Assembly (NCBI RefSeq): GCF_009931115.1
Contig: NZ_CP047491.1
Coordinates: 2,059,501-2,123,500 of the forward strand
Reading direction: 5' to 3'
Length of the DNA stretch: 64,000 nucleotides
From: Microbulbifer hydrolyticus
Lineage (GTDB): Bacteria; Pseudomonadota; Gammaproteobacteria; Pseudomonadales; Cellvibrionaceae
Shown: in pieces, positions 47,841 to 57,092 of the stretch
How the letters are laid out: every line of letters begins with the position of its first letter
Numbering within the stretch: position 1 is the stretch's first letter
Position numbers and translations under genes: made by a program
The notes under the pieces: generated by a model
Seen by the model: only the letters and a program-made list of their open reading frames with translations
Database searches by the model: none
What the model was told of the DNA's origin: nothing

Positions 47841-48705
47841 GGCTTTTCTCCGCTTTCTCCGCTTTCTCCGCTTTCTCCGCTTTCTCCGGCGAGAAATCGG
47901 CGGTGTAACCAAAAGACGCCAGGATTTCCTGCACCTCGGGTCCACTAAAAAACGCCCAGAACTCAGCCAGTGCTGGACTGTCAACACCGCGATTTAGTAT
48001 CACCGCATCTTGTCGTATTGGACGGTAGAGTGATTGTGGCACTATCCAGGCGGAACCCCTGGATAGCCTGCCGTTGCGCATCAACTGGGATAACGCCACC
48101 AGCCCCAGGTCCGCATTGCCAGTCGCGACAAACTGGTAGGTCTGGGAAATGTTCTCACCCTGAACACGACGTGCACGGCTGCTCTGTTCAATACCCAGAC
48201 TCTGTAGAGCTTCCACGGCTGCGATGCCGTAAGGAGCGAGCCGGGGATTCGCGATCGCGAGCTTTTTGTAGCGCCCTGTGTTCAGCACCGATCCCTGACC
48301 ATCAACCAGGTCAGCGTGGCTGGACCACAGCACCAATGTGCCGTTGGCATAGGTGAACAGGGTACTGCCTTTTGCCAGTTCCAGCGCTACCAAACGTGAC
48401 GGTTTCACCTGGTCTGCGGAAAAAAAAGCATCAAACGGCGCACCATGACGGATCTGGGCGAAGAGCTTTCCCGAGGAGCCAGAGGCGAGGTTTACCTTAT
48501 GCCCCGTGCGCGCCTCAAACTTTGCGGCAATGGCTTGCATGGGTGTGGTGAAATTGGAGGCAACGGCGAGGGTGAATTCTTCGGCGCGCGCTGCGGTCGG
48601 TATAAAAAGCGCGAAAAGTCCGCCCACCAGTGCCAAAGCGCTCATCTTCCGGGCGTACCCCTGAAAAGGAAACAGAGCCGGGAAACTGCGAGTATGTTTT
48701 TCCAT
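47830..48705 (-). CDS. modA: Molybdate-binding periplasmic protein ModA with a repeat tail
   Basis: Captures molybdate (or tungstate) in the periplasm. 291 residues including a signal peptide ([19 protein letters not shown]). Binding-protein blocks [40 protein letters not shown] and [20 protein letters not shown]. The mature protein ends in an unusual [11 protein letters not shown] tail encoded by five 9-base repeats, outside the conserved fold; the family normally ends near FSPE. First gene of modABC; no modE regulator beside it. Confidence 0.94.
   Translation of the reverse strand: MEKHTRSFPALFPFQGYARKMSALALVGGLFALFIPTAARAEEFTLAVASNFTTPMQAIAAKFEARTGHKVNLASGSSGKLFAQIRHGAPFDAFFSADQVKPSRLVALELAKGSTLFTYANGTLVLWSSHADLVDGQGSVLNTGRYKKLAIANPRLAPYGIAAVEALQSLGIEQSSRARRVQGENISQTYQFVATGNADLGLVALSQLMRNGRLSRGSAWIVPQSLYRPIRQDAVILNRGVDSPALAEFWAFFSGPEVQEILASFGYTADFSPEKAEKAEKAEKAEKSHVE
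47845..47889. repeat. Five tandem 9-bp repeats at the modA 3' end
   Basis: The unit TTTCTCCGC (plus strand) occurs five times without gap; the last copy ends in G. In modA it encodes EKA repeats. It sits just upstream of the modB start at 47840. Unit length is a multiple of three, so changes in copy number stay in frame. Confidence 0.9.
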
Positions 48706-48956
48706 CTGTCTACCAATTGACCACCGACAGGTGCAGTCGCACCCGAAACTGGCTATATGGTTGGCGAAACAGGGCGATTGCGCAACCTGTCTAGCCCCAA
48801 AGCAGGCACATGGCTACAAATCCTGTCCATTTACAGAATGGAATGCCGTTGGCTTAATACACTATTTGGTGGAACAGGAGCCGTGTAAGAAAGGCATGCC
48901 TGTACCGACTAACCTTCACTGCAGCCATACCGGCCCGCAATGCTGAGCCTAGCGTG

Positions 48957-49598
48957 ATGCCCGAACCCAATGCCACTACTGAAACACCTGATCCCGTCGC
49001 TGCTTCGGACTCGCTCTCCGACCCGGACTTTATCGATGGGCTGAGAAGCCAGATGCTGAGATTCGCGCGCCTGCAGCTGCGGGACGATCACCTGGCCGAA
49101 GATGCCGTGCAGGAAGCATTGGTCGGCGCATTGAAAAATGCAGGCTCGTTCGCACGCAAATCAGCGCTGCGAACCTGGGTATTTTCTATCCTCAAGCACA
49201 AAATCGCAGACAGTTTACGTTACCGCCAGAGGGTGATCGCCAGCAGTGAGCTTGGTGATGGAGAACTGCAGGATCAGGTGTTTATGGATGCACTATTCAA
49301 AACTAATGGGCATTGGCACCGCGCCGAGCGCCCCAGTCACTGGACCGGCCCCCAGGGACGTGTACAGAGTGATCATTTCTGGCGGGTGTTCGACGCCTGC
49401 CTGAATGGCTTGCCGGAGAGGCAGGCTCAGGTCTTTATGATGCGCGAATTCCTTGAGCTCGGGTCCGACGAGATCTGTCGCCAACTGGCGCTTTCAACCG
49501 CCAATCTCCACGTAATTCTGTACAGGGCACGTTTACGCTTGCGGGAATGCCTGGAAAATAGCTGGTTCAATTCGCCCGCAACGGATGTACAGAAGTAG
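48957..49598 (+). CDS. ECF-type RNA polymerase sigma factor
   Basis: 213 residues from ATG 48957 (GTG directly before is possible). Sigma region 2 near residues 30-90 (LRFARLQLRDDHLAEDAVQE, SALRTWVFSILKHKIADSLR) and region 4 near 145-200 (LNGLPERQAQVFMMREFLEL, STANLHVILYRARLRLRECL). A longer linker than usual joins them. Followed 13 bases on by a small zinc-finger protein, its likely anti-sigma partner. Target genes not evident; a stress role is an inference. Confidence 0.88.
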   Translation: MPEPNATTETPDPVAASDSLSDPDFIDGLRSQMLRFARLQLRDDHLAEDAVQEALVGALKNAGSFARKSALRTWVFSILKHKIADSLRYRQRVIASSELGDGELQDQVFMDALFKTNGHWHRAERPSHWTGPQGRVQSDHFWRVFDACLNGLPERQAQVFMMREFLELGSDEICRQLALSTANLHVILYRARLRLRECLENSWFNSPATDVQK

Positions 49599-49611
49599 GA
49601 GCACATTGCCG

Positions 49612-49830
49612 ATGATGAATTGCAAACAAGCCACTTCATTACTCTCACAGCGTCAGGAAAGACCATTGACACAGGTGGAAAGGCTCAGCCTGCGTTTTCA
49701 CCTGATGATGTGTAGCGGATGCCGGAATTTCTCCAGACAGATGGAGAGCCTGCGCGCGATGAGCCGAGGCTATGCCAAGGGCGGGGCGTCGACCACGCAC
49801 GCGGAGAGAGAGCAACGGGATAAACCATGA
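49612..49830 (+). CDS. Putative anti-sigma factor, zf-HC2 type (72 aa)
   Basis: Contains FHLMMCSGCRNF, the H-x3-C-x2-C zinc signature of anti-sigma domains (ZAS/zf-HC2), preceded by CKQATSLLSQRQERPLTQVE. No membrane segment, so it would act in the cytoplasm as a soluble anti-sigma. Directly after the sigma gene, with AGGAG upstream; ATG 49612 or 49615, possibly TTG 49606. Confidence 0.75.
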   Translation: MMNCKQATSLLSQRQERPLTQVERLSLRFHLMMCSGCRNFSRQMESLRAMSRGYAKGGASTTHAEREQRDKP

Positions 49831-49847
49831 TCGCTCCCTACCGGGAT

Positions 49848-50720
49848 TTACTGTGGGGTTACCGGCTGTTGCGCGGCCTGGCTATCGGGGGCGCCATACC
49901 AGAATTGATAGAAATTCTCGGTAACCTTCTGCTCAATATTCGTAGCTTCTTCCCGTGGGCAGAAGAGGGTGATCGTGAGTACATCGTGCCCGAGTTCACT
50001 GGTACTGAATTTGATCTTCGGTTCGGTTCCCGCCAGATCTACCCCCATGCGACTCTCAATTAGCTTGCAGTACCGTTCGGCAACTTCCTTGAATGACTCA
50101 CAGTGCTCCAGCACGCGCTCGGTTATGTAGGGCTTGATCGCAAACGGATTCTCGCCCTTGTTCTCACGCACGATAGTGATGGTGTGCTCGATATAGCGCC
50201 GCATAAAGTTCAGGTTTTTTACCGGCTGGGTAAAAAACACATTATTGGGCACAAACAGGGTGGTGCCCGTATAGCCATCCCCCAGGCCGTGGGGATCAAT
50301 TTCCAGCAGGGTGGTGCTCAGCCAGTTATTGTCGATCACCTCGCCAAACTGGTCACCAATTCTCACCCAGTCACCTATGGTGAAAGAGCGCATACTGGCC
50401 TGATAGAGCCCGCCGACCAGGCAGGCAACGACATCGCGCAGTGCGATGACAATGGCCACAGAAAATGCCGCGATGGACAGCGCGAAATCCCGAAGCTCAG
50501 ACACCCAGATTGCAAACAACCCGATGACGATGAACAGGTTGGTGAAATTGTGCACCATATGTACACGACGACGGATATCCTGACGGGGCCAGCTGGAGCG
50601 CCGGAACATCTGTGCCAGCAAAAAGCGAAACAGCAACGCTGCCGCAATCAGCAGCACACTCCAGGCCAGTTTATTCTCCATGAGTTGGCCTAGTACTTGC
50701 GTCAGTAGTTCGCTGGTCAT
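49848..50720 (-). CDS. MscS-family mechanosensitive channel
   Basis: Inner-membrane channel that releases solutes on hypo-osmotic shock. 290 residues from ATG 50720. Three or so hydrophobic segments (SVLLIAAALLFRFLLAQMF, FTNLFIVIGLFAIWV, SIAAFSVAIVIALRDVVACL), then the MscS beta domain GDWVRIGDQFGEVIDNNWLS with FVPNNVFFTQPV, and a cytoplasmic C-terminal region. Small and simple relative to MscK types. Convergent with the sigma/anti-sigma pair. Confidence 0.88.
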   Translation of the reverse strand: MTSELLTQVLGQLMENKLAWSVLLIAAALLFRFLLAQMFRRSSWPRQDIRRRVHMVHNFTNLFIVIGLFAIWVSELRDFALSIAAFSVAIVIALRDVVACLVGGLYQASMRSFTIGDWVRIGDQFGEVIDNNWLSTTLLEIDPHGLGDGYTGTTLFVPNNVFFTQPVKNLNFMRRYIEHTITIVRENKGENPFAIKPYITERVLEHCESFKEVAERYCKLIESRMGVDLAGTEPKIKFSTSELGHDVLTITLFCPREEATNIEQKVTENFYQFWYGAPDSQAAQQPVTPQ

Positions 50721-50988
50721 CGAGGGCTCGGTAATGCAGTTCAGGGATAGGCTTCGACTTGCCCCATCACGGCTGTACAAGCTCCACGGGACTCACTTGA
50801 GTATGGCGCGACGACGAAAGATGGGGGCAATTATGGCGGCAGTGTATCCGAGACGTTGAAATTGCCGCAACCGCTAACTGTCACCCCAAGCCAGAGTCGG
50901 ATCAATAAGCGTCGGGGTGCCCGACTTGTGGCAAACTGCGTCAGTAGGTACCCGTTGTGTAGTTCAGGCATTTAAAAGGACGGCCTTT

Positions 50989-51522
50989 ATGCAAGACCCC
51001 CGCGAACACCAGCTCAGTATGAGCGTCCTGATGACCCCCGATATGGCAAACTTTACCGGCAAGGTGCACGGTGGCGAGCTCCTGTCCTATCTCGACAAGG
51101 TGGCATACGCCTGTGCCAGCCGGTATGCCGGGCGGTATGTAGTAACTCTTTCGGTCGATCGGGTCATGTTCCGGCAGGCTATCAAAGTAGGGGAGCTGGT
51201 GACATTCCTGGCCTCGATCAATTACACCGGCAACACGTCACTGGAAGTCGGTATCAAGGTTGTTACCGAAGATATCCATACCCGCGTCGTCCGCCATACC
51301 AACAGTTGTTACTTCACCATGGTCGCACTGGACGAAAGCGGAAAGCCGACCAGAGTGCCGGCTTTCAAACCGCAGACCGTGGTCGAAAAGCAGCGCTTCG
51401 AAGCTGCGATGCTGCGGCGCAAGCTGCTTCATGATCAGGAGGCCGCGCATGAGGCGATCAAGGAAAAGGTGCGCGGTTTTCAGTTTGAGGAAAACGACTC
51501 GAACGCAACCGAGAATAAGTAG
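50989..51522 (+). CDS. Acyl-CoA thioesterase, hotdog fold (YciA/BFIT-like)
   Basis: 177 residues from ATG 50989, AAAGGA nine bases upstream. Hotdog motif FTGKVHGGELLSYLDKVAYA with the core helix, then SVDRVMFRQAIKVGELVTFL and NTSLEVGIKVV. Single hotdog domain with a charged C-terminal helix (RRKLLHDQEAAHEAIKEKV). Probably hydrolyses acyl-CoA; substrate chain length unknown. Confidence 0.88.
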   Translation: MQDPREHQLSMSVLMTPDMANFTGKVHGGELLSYLDKVAYACASRYAGRYVVTLSVDRVMFRQAIKVGELVTFLASINYTGNTSLEVGIKVVTEDIHTRVVRHTNSCYFTMVALDESGKPTRVPAFKPQTVVEKQRFEAAMLRRKLLHDQEAAHEAIKEKVRGFQFEENDSNATENK

Positions 51523-51610
51523 AGGCGTGCAGCTTCCGGACAAAGAGACGATATTCTCACGCTTGTGTACCTAAGGCCGCTGAATATTCTGTGTTGGCGT
51601 AATACGCCAG

Positions 51611-51673
51611 TTCGGTTACATCTATGACCCCTGGATGTTCAATCTGTCTGTCGGCTATAAATTCTCATTTTGA
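51611..51673 (+). pseudogene. Remnant of an OmpW-like outer-membrane protein (C-terminal end)
   Basis: Reads FGYIYDPWMFNLSVGYKFSF then stop. This is the look of the last beta-strand of an OmpW-family porin (IDPWVY...GVGYRF), ending in an aromatic. There is a stop in frame at 51581 and no start, so only about 30 codons remain open. A terminator follows at the normal distance. Similarity is by eye and short. Confidence 0.4.
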
Positions 51674-51700
51674 TGTATATCGCTTCGGTAAATGAAATTT

Positions 51701-51722
51701 GGGCGCTTCGGCGCCCTTTTTT
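51701..51722 (+). terminator. Rho-independent terminator after the OmpW-like remnant
   Basis: GGGCGC-TTCG-GCGCCC followed by six T, flanked upstream by AAATTT. Perfect stem with an extra-stable UUCG loop. Confidence 0.93.
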
Positions 51723-51748
51723 GATAGACCCTGAAATCTGACTAATAC
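51721..51748 (+). promoter_or_regulatory. Candidate promoter of the hydrogenase operon
   Basis: TTGATA, 16-base spacer, TAATAC; both boxes are close to sigma-70 consensus. The -35 shares its first two T with the end of the terminator tract. About 80 bases upstream of hyhB. No clear FNR or other operator seen. Confidence 0.6.
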
Positions 51749-51828
51749 TGGTTCGTATGGTTGCATCCGGCCGACCAGACGCGAGTATCGCCATATTCAT
51801 CGGGAGCCGGCATAGAGCACGCATCAAC

Positions 51829-52950
51829 ATGCAAGAGTTTCTGCTGCAGGCAAGCGACCTGGATACACTGATCCAGGCTATTCGCCGCGAAGGGCATCGC
51901 TTGCTGGGCCCAGTGCTGCGAGACGGCACAATTGTCTACGATGATGTCACTACCGCCGACGACCTGCCGAAGGGATGGACCGACCGGCAGGAAAAGGCAC
52001 ACTACCGCACACTGCCAAGAGAGGATGGCGCCTATTTCGGGTATGTGGTCGGACCCCACGCCTGGAAGAAATTTCTGCAACTTCCACGCCGACAGATATG
52101 GAATGCCCGCCGCAGTGGCGACAACATCCAGATACTGGAAGTGGAAGATCCAGCCCCGCCCATGGCATTCCTCGGGGTGCGCAGTTGTGACCTGCATGCC
52201 ATCGCCATTCAGGACCGTGTATTTGTCGAAGACGAATACCGGAATGACAGTTATACCCGACGGCGATCCCAGCTCTTTATTGTTGCCGTGAACTGCACAT
52301 CGTCCGCGCCCACCTGTTTCTGTACCTCGATGAATACCGGTCCGGAGGTCACGCTGCCCACGGATCTGACATTGACGGAAGTCCTCGATGGTGAGCAGCA
52401 CTTCTTTCTGATCGCGAGCGGATCCGAGCGGGGCGCGCGGATTCTCGCGCAGCTGCCAGTTCGGCCGGCCGGCAGCCAGCAGCGCCAGCAGGCAAGCGAC
52501 GCCATAGCCAAAACAGCGGCGGAGGTTGCAAAGGGTCCACGCAGTTTTGACAGCGGCGACCTGAAGGAACTGATTTACCGAAATCTGGATAGCCCGTCCT
52601 GGGATCAGGTGGCTGAAAGGTGTCTGTCCTGTGCCAATTGCACCATGGCCTGTCCCACCTGTTTCTGCTCAACGGTCGAGGACACTACGGACCTGAGCGG
52701 GGACAACGCGCAGCGCTGGGAACGATGGGACTCCTGCTTTACCGGGGACTTCAGCTATATCAGTGGGGGAGCCGTTCGCCCCGATACGCGCTCCCGCTAT
52801 CGCCAGTGGATGAGCCACAAACTGGCCACCTGGCACGACCAGTTTGACAGCTCCGGGTGTGTGGGCTGTGGACGCTGTATCACCTGGTGTCCAGTCGGCA
52901 TCGACATAACCGAAGAAGTTCAGCGCATACGGGAGAGTGAAACACGATGA
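51829..52950 (+). CDS. hyhB: Group 3b-type [NiFe] hydrogenase beta subunit (4Fe-4S dicluster protein)
   Basis: 373 residues from ATG 51829. Electron-transfer subunit of a cytoplasmic NAD(P)-linked (sulf)hydrogenase. N-terminal domain with [20 protein letters not shown], as in HydB/sulfhydrogenase beta; two [4Fe-4S] motifs at the C-terminal half: [16 protein letters not shown] and [16 protein letters not shown]. First gene of the hydrogenase operon. Works with gamma (flavin), delta (small) and alpha (large) encoded downstream. Overlaps the next gene by four bases. Confidence 0.93.
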   Translation: MQEFLLQASDLDTLIQAIRREGHRLLGPVLRDGTIVYDDVTTADDLPKGWTDRQEKAHYRTLPREDGAYFGYVVGPHAWKKFLQLPRRQIWNARRSGDNIQILEVEDPAPPMAFLGVRSCDLHAIAIQDRVFVEDEYRNDSYTRRRSQLFIVAVNCTSSAPTCFCTSMNTGPEVTLPTDLTLTEVLDGEQHFFLIASGSERGARILAQLPVRPAGSQQRQQASDAIAKTAAEVAKGPRSFDSGDLKELIYRNLDSPSWDQVAERCLSCANCTMACPTCFCSTVEDTTDLSGDNAQRWERWDSCFTGDFSYISGGAVRPDTRSRYRQWMSHKLATWHDQFDSSGCVGCGRCITWCPVGIDITEEVQRIRESETR

Positions 52951-53426
52951 AAAGCATGGCGCAGTTACTGCGAGAACATCCCTTTTTTGAGGGAATTGAC
53001 GATGAGCATATGACGTTCATAGCCGGATGCGGAGAAAATCGGATTTTTACCGCTGGCGACTATATCGCACGGGAAAATGCGCCTGCCGATCAGTTTTTTG
53101 TGATCCGCGACGGGCAGGTGGCGGTGGAATCCTACGTGCCCAATCACGGCGCCCTTTGCCTGCAGACCCTGGGCAGCGGCGACGTCTTTGGTTGGTCCTG
53201 GTTGTTTCCGCCCTATCTCTGGACCTTCGACGCCCACGCTCTGGACGAGGTACACGCGATCCAGCTGGATGGAAAATGTATCAGGGACAAATGTGAGGCA
53301 GATCCCGAATTTGGCTACGTGCTGATGAAGCGTTTTGCAAGGATCGTGACCGATCGGCTACGGGCCACCCGCGTACAGTTGATGGATGTGTACGGCCAAC
53401 AGCGGCCCCCACTGGATCGAGGCTGA
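52947..53426 (+). CDS. Stand-alone cyclic-nucleotide-binding-domain protein in the hydrogenase operon
   Basis: 159 residues with one Crp-like beta-roll (FFEGIDDEHMTFIAGCG, QFFVIRDGQVAVESYVP) and a short C-terminal helical segment, but no helix-turn-helix. The phosphate-binding cassette is not canonical: GSGDVFGWSWLFPPYLWTF lacks the usual GE...RxA residues, so it may bind something other than cAMP or nothing. Embedded between beta and gamma genes with 4- and 1-base overlaps, so it is probably a subunit or regulator of the hydrogenase. Such genes occur in some bacterial group 3b operons. Confidence 0.85.
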   Translation: MKSMAQLLREHPFFEGIDDEHMTFIAGCGENRIFTAGDYIARENAPADQFFVIRDGQVAVESYVPNHGALCLQTLGSGDVFGWSWLFPPYLWTFDAHALDEVHAIQLDGKCIRDKCEADPEFGYVLMKRFARIVTDRLRATRVQLMDVYGQQRPPLDRG

Positions 53427-54235
53427 TGATTCCCGTCATCTATCGCGTGGATCGCCGTGAAGAGGAGTTTGCAGGCACCTTTACCTTGGCGATCAGCAAA
53501 GTCACTGCGGGCACACCGCCAGGGTTCGCCCCCGGCGAGTTCAACATGCTGTACGTATTTGGCACCGGGGAAGTACCAATTTCCATGAGTGGCGCAGTCA
53601 ACGAACGGAACAGCTACGTGCATACAATTCGCATCCAGGGTATGACCACCCAGGCCCTGGCCAGGCTAAAGAAAGGTGATCAGATTGGCGTTAGGGGCCC
53701 GTTTGGCCGGGGTTGGCCACTGGATAAACTGCGCGGTAAGGATCTGCTGATAATTGCCGGTGGGCTCGGGTTGGCCCCACTGCGCCCGGTAATTTACGAA
53801 TACCTGAATCACAACCTGCCACTACGTAATATCCAGTTGTTTTATGGGGCGCGCACACCGCAGGAAAGGCTGTACCCGGATGAACTTGCGCAATGGTCAC
53901 AGGCAATGAATGTGGTGCAATCTGTTGATCGAGCGGATTCAGGCTGGCAAGGCCGGGTTGGTGTCATCACCGCGGCGCTCGATTCAGCGCAGATCGATAC
54001 GCACGACACCGTGGCACTGGTGTGTGGGCCGGAAATCATGATGCGGTTTTCTATCCATACGCTCCTCGGCAGGAAGTTGCCAGCTTCGTCCATTTACCTG
54101 TCGATGGAGCGCAACATGAAATGTGCCATCGGACACTGCGGGCACTGCCAATGGGGGCCGAACTTTATCTGCAAGGACGGGCCGGTATTCTGTTACGGGG
54201 AGGTTCAGGATTGGTTTCAGATTCGCGCACTGTAA
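53426..54235 (+). CDS. hyhG: Hydrogenase gamma subunit, FAD/NAD(P)-binding oxidoreductase
   Basis: 269 residues. Diaphorase subunit that passes electrons between NAD(P)H and the Fe-S chain. Ferredoxin-reductase-like: FAD domain ([30 protein letters not shown]), NAD(P) domain ([31 protein letters not shown]), and a C-terminal [2Fe-2S] motif [13 protein letters not shown] with a later Cys. Starts at TGATG, overlapping the cNMP gene stop, and overlaps hyhS by 25 bases. Confidence 0.94.
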   Translation: MIPVIYRVDRREEEFAGTFTLAISKVTAGTPPGFAPGEFNMLYVFGTGEVPISMSGAVNERNSYVHTIRIQGMTTQALARLKKGDQIGVRGPFGRGWPLDKLRGKDLLIIAGGLGLAPLRPVIYEYLNHNLPLRNIQLFYGARTPQERLYPDELAQWSQAMNVVQSVDRADSGWQGRVGVITAALDSAQIDTHDTVALVCGPEIMMRFSIHTLLGRKLPASSIYLSMERNMKCAIGHCGHCQWGPNFICKDGPVFCYGEVQDWFQIRAL

Positions 54236-55023
54236 AACTCCGCCCCAAGCTCGCAGTGTGGAAATTTGCCTCCTGCGACGGCTGCCAACTAAGCCTGCTG
54301 GACTGCGAGGACGAGTTACTGCAGCTCGCCGATACCGTTGAGATTGCCTACTTTATGGAGGCGAGCAGCACGCAGATGGAGGGTCCCTATGATCTGTCAC
54401 TGGTTGAGGGCTCCATTACCACCGCCGAAGATGCGCGCCGTATCCGTGATGTGCGCGCCCAGTCCCGCGCCCTGGTGACCATCGGTGCATGTGCTACCGC
54501 CGGGGGGATCCAGGCGTTGCGCAACTTTGCCGATGTCGACGCGTTTACCGCTATCGTGTACGCGGAACCGTCGTATATCGACACCCTGACAACCTCCACA
54601 CCCATCAGCGCGCACGTTCCCGTGGATTTCGAACTGCATGGCTGCCCGATCAACAAGCAACAGCTGCTGGAGGTGATCAGTGCGTTTGTACATCGGCGGC
54701 CCCCGCAGGTTCCGCCACACTCGGTTTGTGTGGAATGCAAGCTCCGCGGCACCGTGTGTGTCTGGGTGGCCCATGGCACACCGTGCATGGGCCCGGTCAC
54801 CCACGCCGGATGTGGAGCCATCTGCCCGAGCTACAATCGCGGCTGCTATGCCTGCTACGGCCCCAAGGAGAACCCTAATACCGAATCGCTCGTGCATTGG
54901 TGGGAGCAGGAGCTGGGTGCGGAGCGCATCACCGTGATTGAAAACCTGCGCAATTTCAATGCCGCGGCACCGGTATTCGATGACGCCAGCCGCCGATTGG
55001 AGCGGGATGATGACAAAAAGTAA
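54211..55023 (+). CDS. hyhS: Hydrogenase delta (small) subunit
   Basis: 270 residues from TTG 54211, chosen because a near-perfect site GGGGAGG stands seven bases upstream and the product then starts [17 protein letters not shown]. Proximal cluster ligands in [16 protein letters not shown] and [14 protein letters not shown]; further clusters in [15 protein letters not shown] and the C-terminal cysteine-rich block ([31 protein letters not shown]). No Tat signal, so the enzyme is cytoplasmic, as expected for group 3. Overlaps hyhL. Confidence 0.94.
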   Translation: MVSDSRTVKLRPKLAVWKFASCDGCQLSLLDCEDELLQLADTVEIAYFMEASSTQMEGPYDLSLVEGSITTAEDARRIRDVRAQSRALVTIGACATAGGIQALRNFADVDAFTAIVYAEPSYIDTLTTSTPISAHVPVDFELHGCPINKQQLLEVISAFVHRRPPQVPPHSVCVECKLRGTVCVWVAHGTPCMGPVTHAGCGAICPSYNRGCYACYGPKENPNTESLVHWWEQELGAERITVIENLRNFNAAAPVFDDASRRLERDDDKK

Positions 55024-56320
55024 AACGATCAAGGTCGACTACCTGGCGCGCGTGGAAGGGGAAGGGGCCCTGTATATCCGCTACGACGATGGCGGCGTTC
55101 ATGATGTAAAGCTGAAAATTTTTGAGCCGCCGCGATTTTTTGAAGCTTTTATGCGCGGGCGTGATTACCTGGAAGCGCCGGATATTACCGCTCGCATTTG
55201 TGGTATATGCCCGGTGGCTTACCAGATGAGTGCGTTACACGCGATGGAAAACGCACTGGGACTGGAACCCACGCCAGAATTGCACGCGTTGCGCCGGCTG
55301 ATTTACTGCGGCGAATGGATCGAGAGCCATACCCTGCATATTTACATGTTGCACGCACCGGATTTTCTCGGTTACCCGAGTGCCGTGGATATGGCAAAGG
55401 ACCACCCGGAAATTGTCCAGGATGGACTGCAGATCAAGAAGGCCGGCAACGCCATTGTGCAGTTGCTCGGGGGCAGGGAAGTGCATCCCATCAACGTACG
55501 TGTGGGTGGCTTCTACCGGGTACCGACGGCCACAGAACTACAACCCCTCCGACAGCAGCTGTTGCAGGCTCGTGATATGGCCATTGAAACGGTGCGCTGG
55601 GCGGCATCGTTACCGTTTCCTGCGTTCGAGCGCAGTGCTGCGCAGTCCTATGAATTCGTCGCACTGTCGGACCCGCATGAATATCCGATGAACCGGGGGC
55701 GTATCGCCTCCAGCCGGGGGCTGGACATTGCCGCCAGCGACTACGACAGTCACTTCCGCGAAGAGCATGTGCCGTATACCAACGCTTTGCACAGTGTGCT
55801 GGTAGAGCGGGGTGCCTATCTGGTTGGACCGATGGCTCGATACAACCTGAACTACGCCTGTCTGTCGCCACTGGTACGGCAGGTCGCCGAAGACGTCGGC
55901 TTTCCCCCGTTCTGTGCCAATCCTTTCCGCAGCATCGTGGTACGTGCCATCGAGGTGCTCTATGCATTTGACGAGGCGGTGCGGATCATTGACCACTATA
56001 CAGCGCCGGAAAGCCCCTACCTGGAGATGAGCCCACGCGCGGCCACTGGCTGTGCCGCCACCGAAGCGCCGCGGGGTCTGCTATACCACCGCTACAGCCT
56101 GGATGACCGCGGCAAAATCACCGATGCACGAATAGTGCCCCCTACCTCCCAGAACCAGAAGACCATCGAAGATGACTTGCGTCATATGTTGCCCAAGTAC
56201 ATGCATCTGCGCGAAGACAAACTACAGGCCCAGTGCGAGCAGGCGATCCGCAACTACGATCCGTGCATCTCGTGTGCGACGCACTTTCTCAAGTTGCATA
56301 TGGACGAGGTGCAAAGGTAA
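55007..56320 (+). CDS. hyhL: Hydrogenase alpha (large, NiFe active-site) subunit
   Basis: 437 residues from ATG 55007 (or 55010). Holds the NiFe site: L1 motif [14 protein letters not shown] with Cys65 and Cys68, where the usual His four positions after the second Cys is Tyr72; L2 motif DPCISCATH at 418-426 (Cys420, Cys423). An 11-residue extension follows His426 and would be removed by the protease encoded next. The overall pattern (no Tat, small size, neighbour genes) fits group 3b bidirectional NADP-linked hydrogenases. Substrate direction (H2 evolution, uptake or sulfur reduction) is not readable. Confidence 0.95.
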   Translation: MMTKSKTIKVDYLARVEGEGALYIRYDDGGVHDVKLKIFEPPRFFEAFMRGRDYLEAPDITARICGICPVAYQMSALHAMENALGLEPTPELHALRRLIYCGEWIESHTLHIYMLHAPDFLGYPSAVDMAKDHPEIVQDGLQIKKAGNAIVQLLGGREVHPINVRVGGFYRVPTATELQPLRQQLLQARDMAIETVRWAASLPFPAFERSAAQSYEFVALSDPHEYPMNRGRIASSRGLDIAASDYDSHFREEHVPYTNALHSVLVERGAYLVGPMARYNLNYACLSPLVRQVAEDVGFPPFCANPFRSIVVRAIEVLYAFDEAVRIIDHYTAPESPYLEMSPRAATGCAATEAPRGLLYHRYSLDDRGKITDARIVPPTSQNQKTIEDDLRHMLPKYMHLREDKLQAQCEQAIRNYDPCISCATHFLKLHMDEVQR

Positions 56321-56325
56321 GCGTA

Positions 56326-56838
56326 ATGCAGACGTCGCCATCACAATCTGCGATTACGGACTGGGTTGTGATCAGCCTCGGGCACCGCTTTCGCGGGGAT
56401 GACGGTGTTGGGCCTTATCTGCTGGAGCGCCTGCGCAGCCGGGAAGATTGCGCGGTCACCTGTATCGAAAACACCGGCGATATGACCCGGCTGCTGGAAG
56501 ACTGGCGCGGACGTCGGGTATGCCTGGTGGATGCGGTATGTGACGACACCCGGGAGGTGGGGGAGATTTTGTGGCTGGACGGACTGGCGGAGGCCCTGCC
56601 AGACAGCGCCAGTACCACCTCGAGCCACGGCCTCAATCTGGGTGAAGCGCTGGCACTGGGGCGCATCATGGATGCTCTGCCACTGGAATTGAGAATCTGT
56701 GCCATCTGCGGGGGAAACTTTTCCAGCAGCACCGAATTGTCACCACCCGTTGCCCGTGCCGTAGCAGGCGCCGAACAGAAAATTTTGCAACATCTTATTG
56801 CGCAGACAGGAGGTCCGCCATGCACGAACAATCCCTGA
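56326..56838 (+). CDS. hyhD: Hydrogenase maturation endopeptidase
   Basis: 170 residues from ATG 56326 (AGGTAAG upstream). HycI/HybD-like M52 fold: VISLGHRFRGDDGVGPYLLE near the start with the metal-binding Asp, CLVDAVCDD with the second acidic ligand, and a His block TTSSHGLNLGEALALG. Cleaves the C-terminal tail of the large subunit after nickel insertion. Adjacent to hyhL and overlapping hypA. Symbol by context only. Confidence 0.88.
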   Translation: MQTSPSQSAITDWVVISLGHRFRGDDGVGPYLLERLRSREDCAVTCIENTGDMTRLLEDWRGRRVCLVDAVCDDTREVGEILWLDGLAEALPDSASTTSSHGLNLGEALALGRIMDALPLELRICAICGGNFSSSTELSPPVARAVAGAEQKILQHLIAQTGGPPCTNNP

Positions 56839-57092
56839 TCAGAAATCTGGTGGATAAAATCTACTCGCTGGCGGGCGCTGAGCGCGGCCGTCTTATAGCC
56901 GCAAGACTGCGACTGGGTGCGCTCGCGCATATATCGGCGGAGCACCTGCGAGAACACTTTGAACAGGAAACCAGTGGTACGCCGCTGGAGGGGCTGCGGC
57001 TGCTTATCGAAGAGCACACCGACATCCATCATGCCGAAGCCCAGGAGATCATTCTCGATAGCCTCGAGTTTGAAGAGCGCGATGAGCACTGA
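56820..57092 (+). CDS. hypA: HypA-like nickel chaperone, short form without zinc finger
   Basis: 90 residues. N-terminus MHEQSLIRNLVDKIYSLA is the Ni-binding MHE start of HypA, followed by RLIAARLRLGALAHISAEHL and HFEQETSGTPLEGLRLLIEE. Standard HypA (about 113-120 residues) continues with two CxxC pairs; here there is no Cys at all and the protein ends in an acidic stretch. The shortened C-terminus is genuine in frame: the stop overlaps the hypF start. Could be a HypA paralogue specialised for group 3b enzymes. Confidence 0.85.
   Translation: MHEQSLIRNLVDKIYSLAGAERGRLIAARLRLGALAHISAEHLREHFEQETSGTPLEGLRLLIEEHTDIHHAEAQEIILDSLEFEERDEH

Larger units (their letters stand above)
51523..51828. other. 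Intergenic region before the hydrogenase operon
   Basis: 306 bases holding an OmpW-like gene remnant, a terminator and the candidate hydrogenase promoter, each listed separately. Confidence 0.6.

Noticed and set aside
47845..47889. Tandem repeat considered as a CRISPR-like array
   Set aside because: Units are contiguous 9-mers without spacers and lie inside modA.
52947..53426. A Crp/Fnr transcription factor controlling the hydrogenase
   Set aside because: Only the sensor fold is present; there is no helix-turn-helix before the stop, and the gene is inside the operon.
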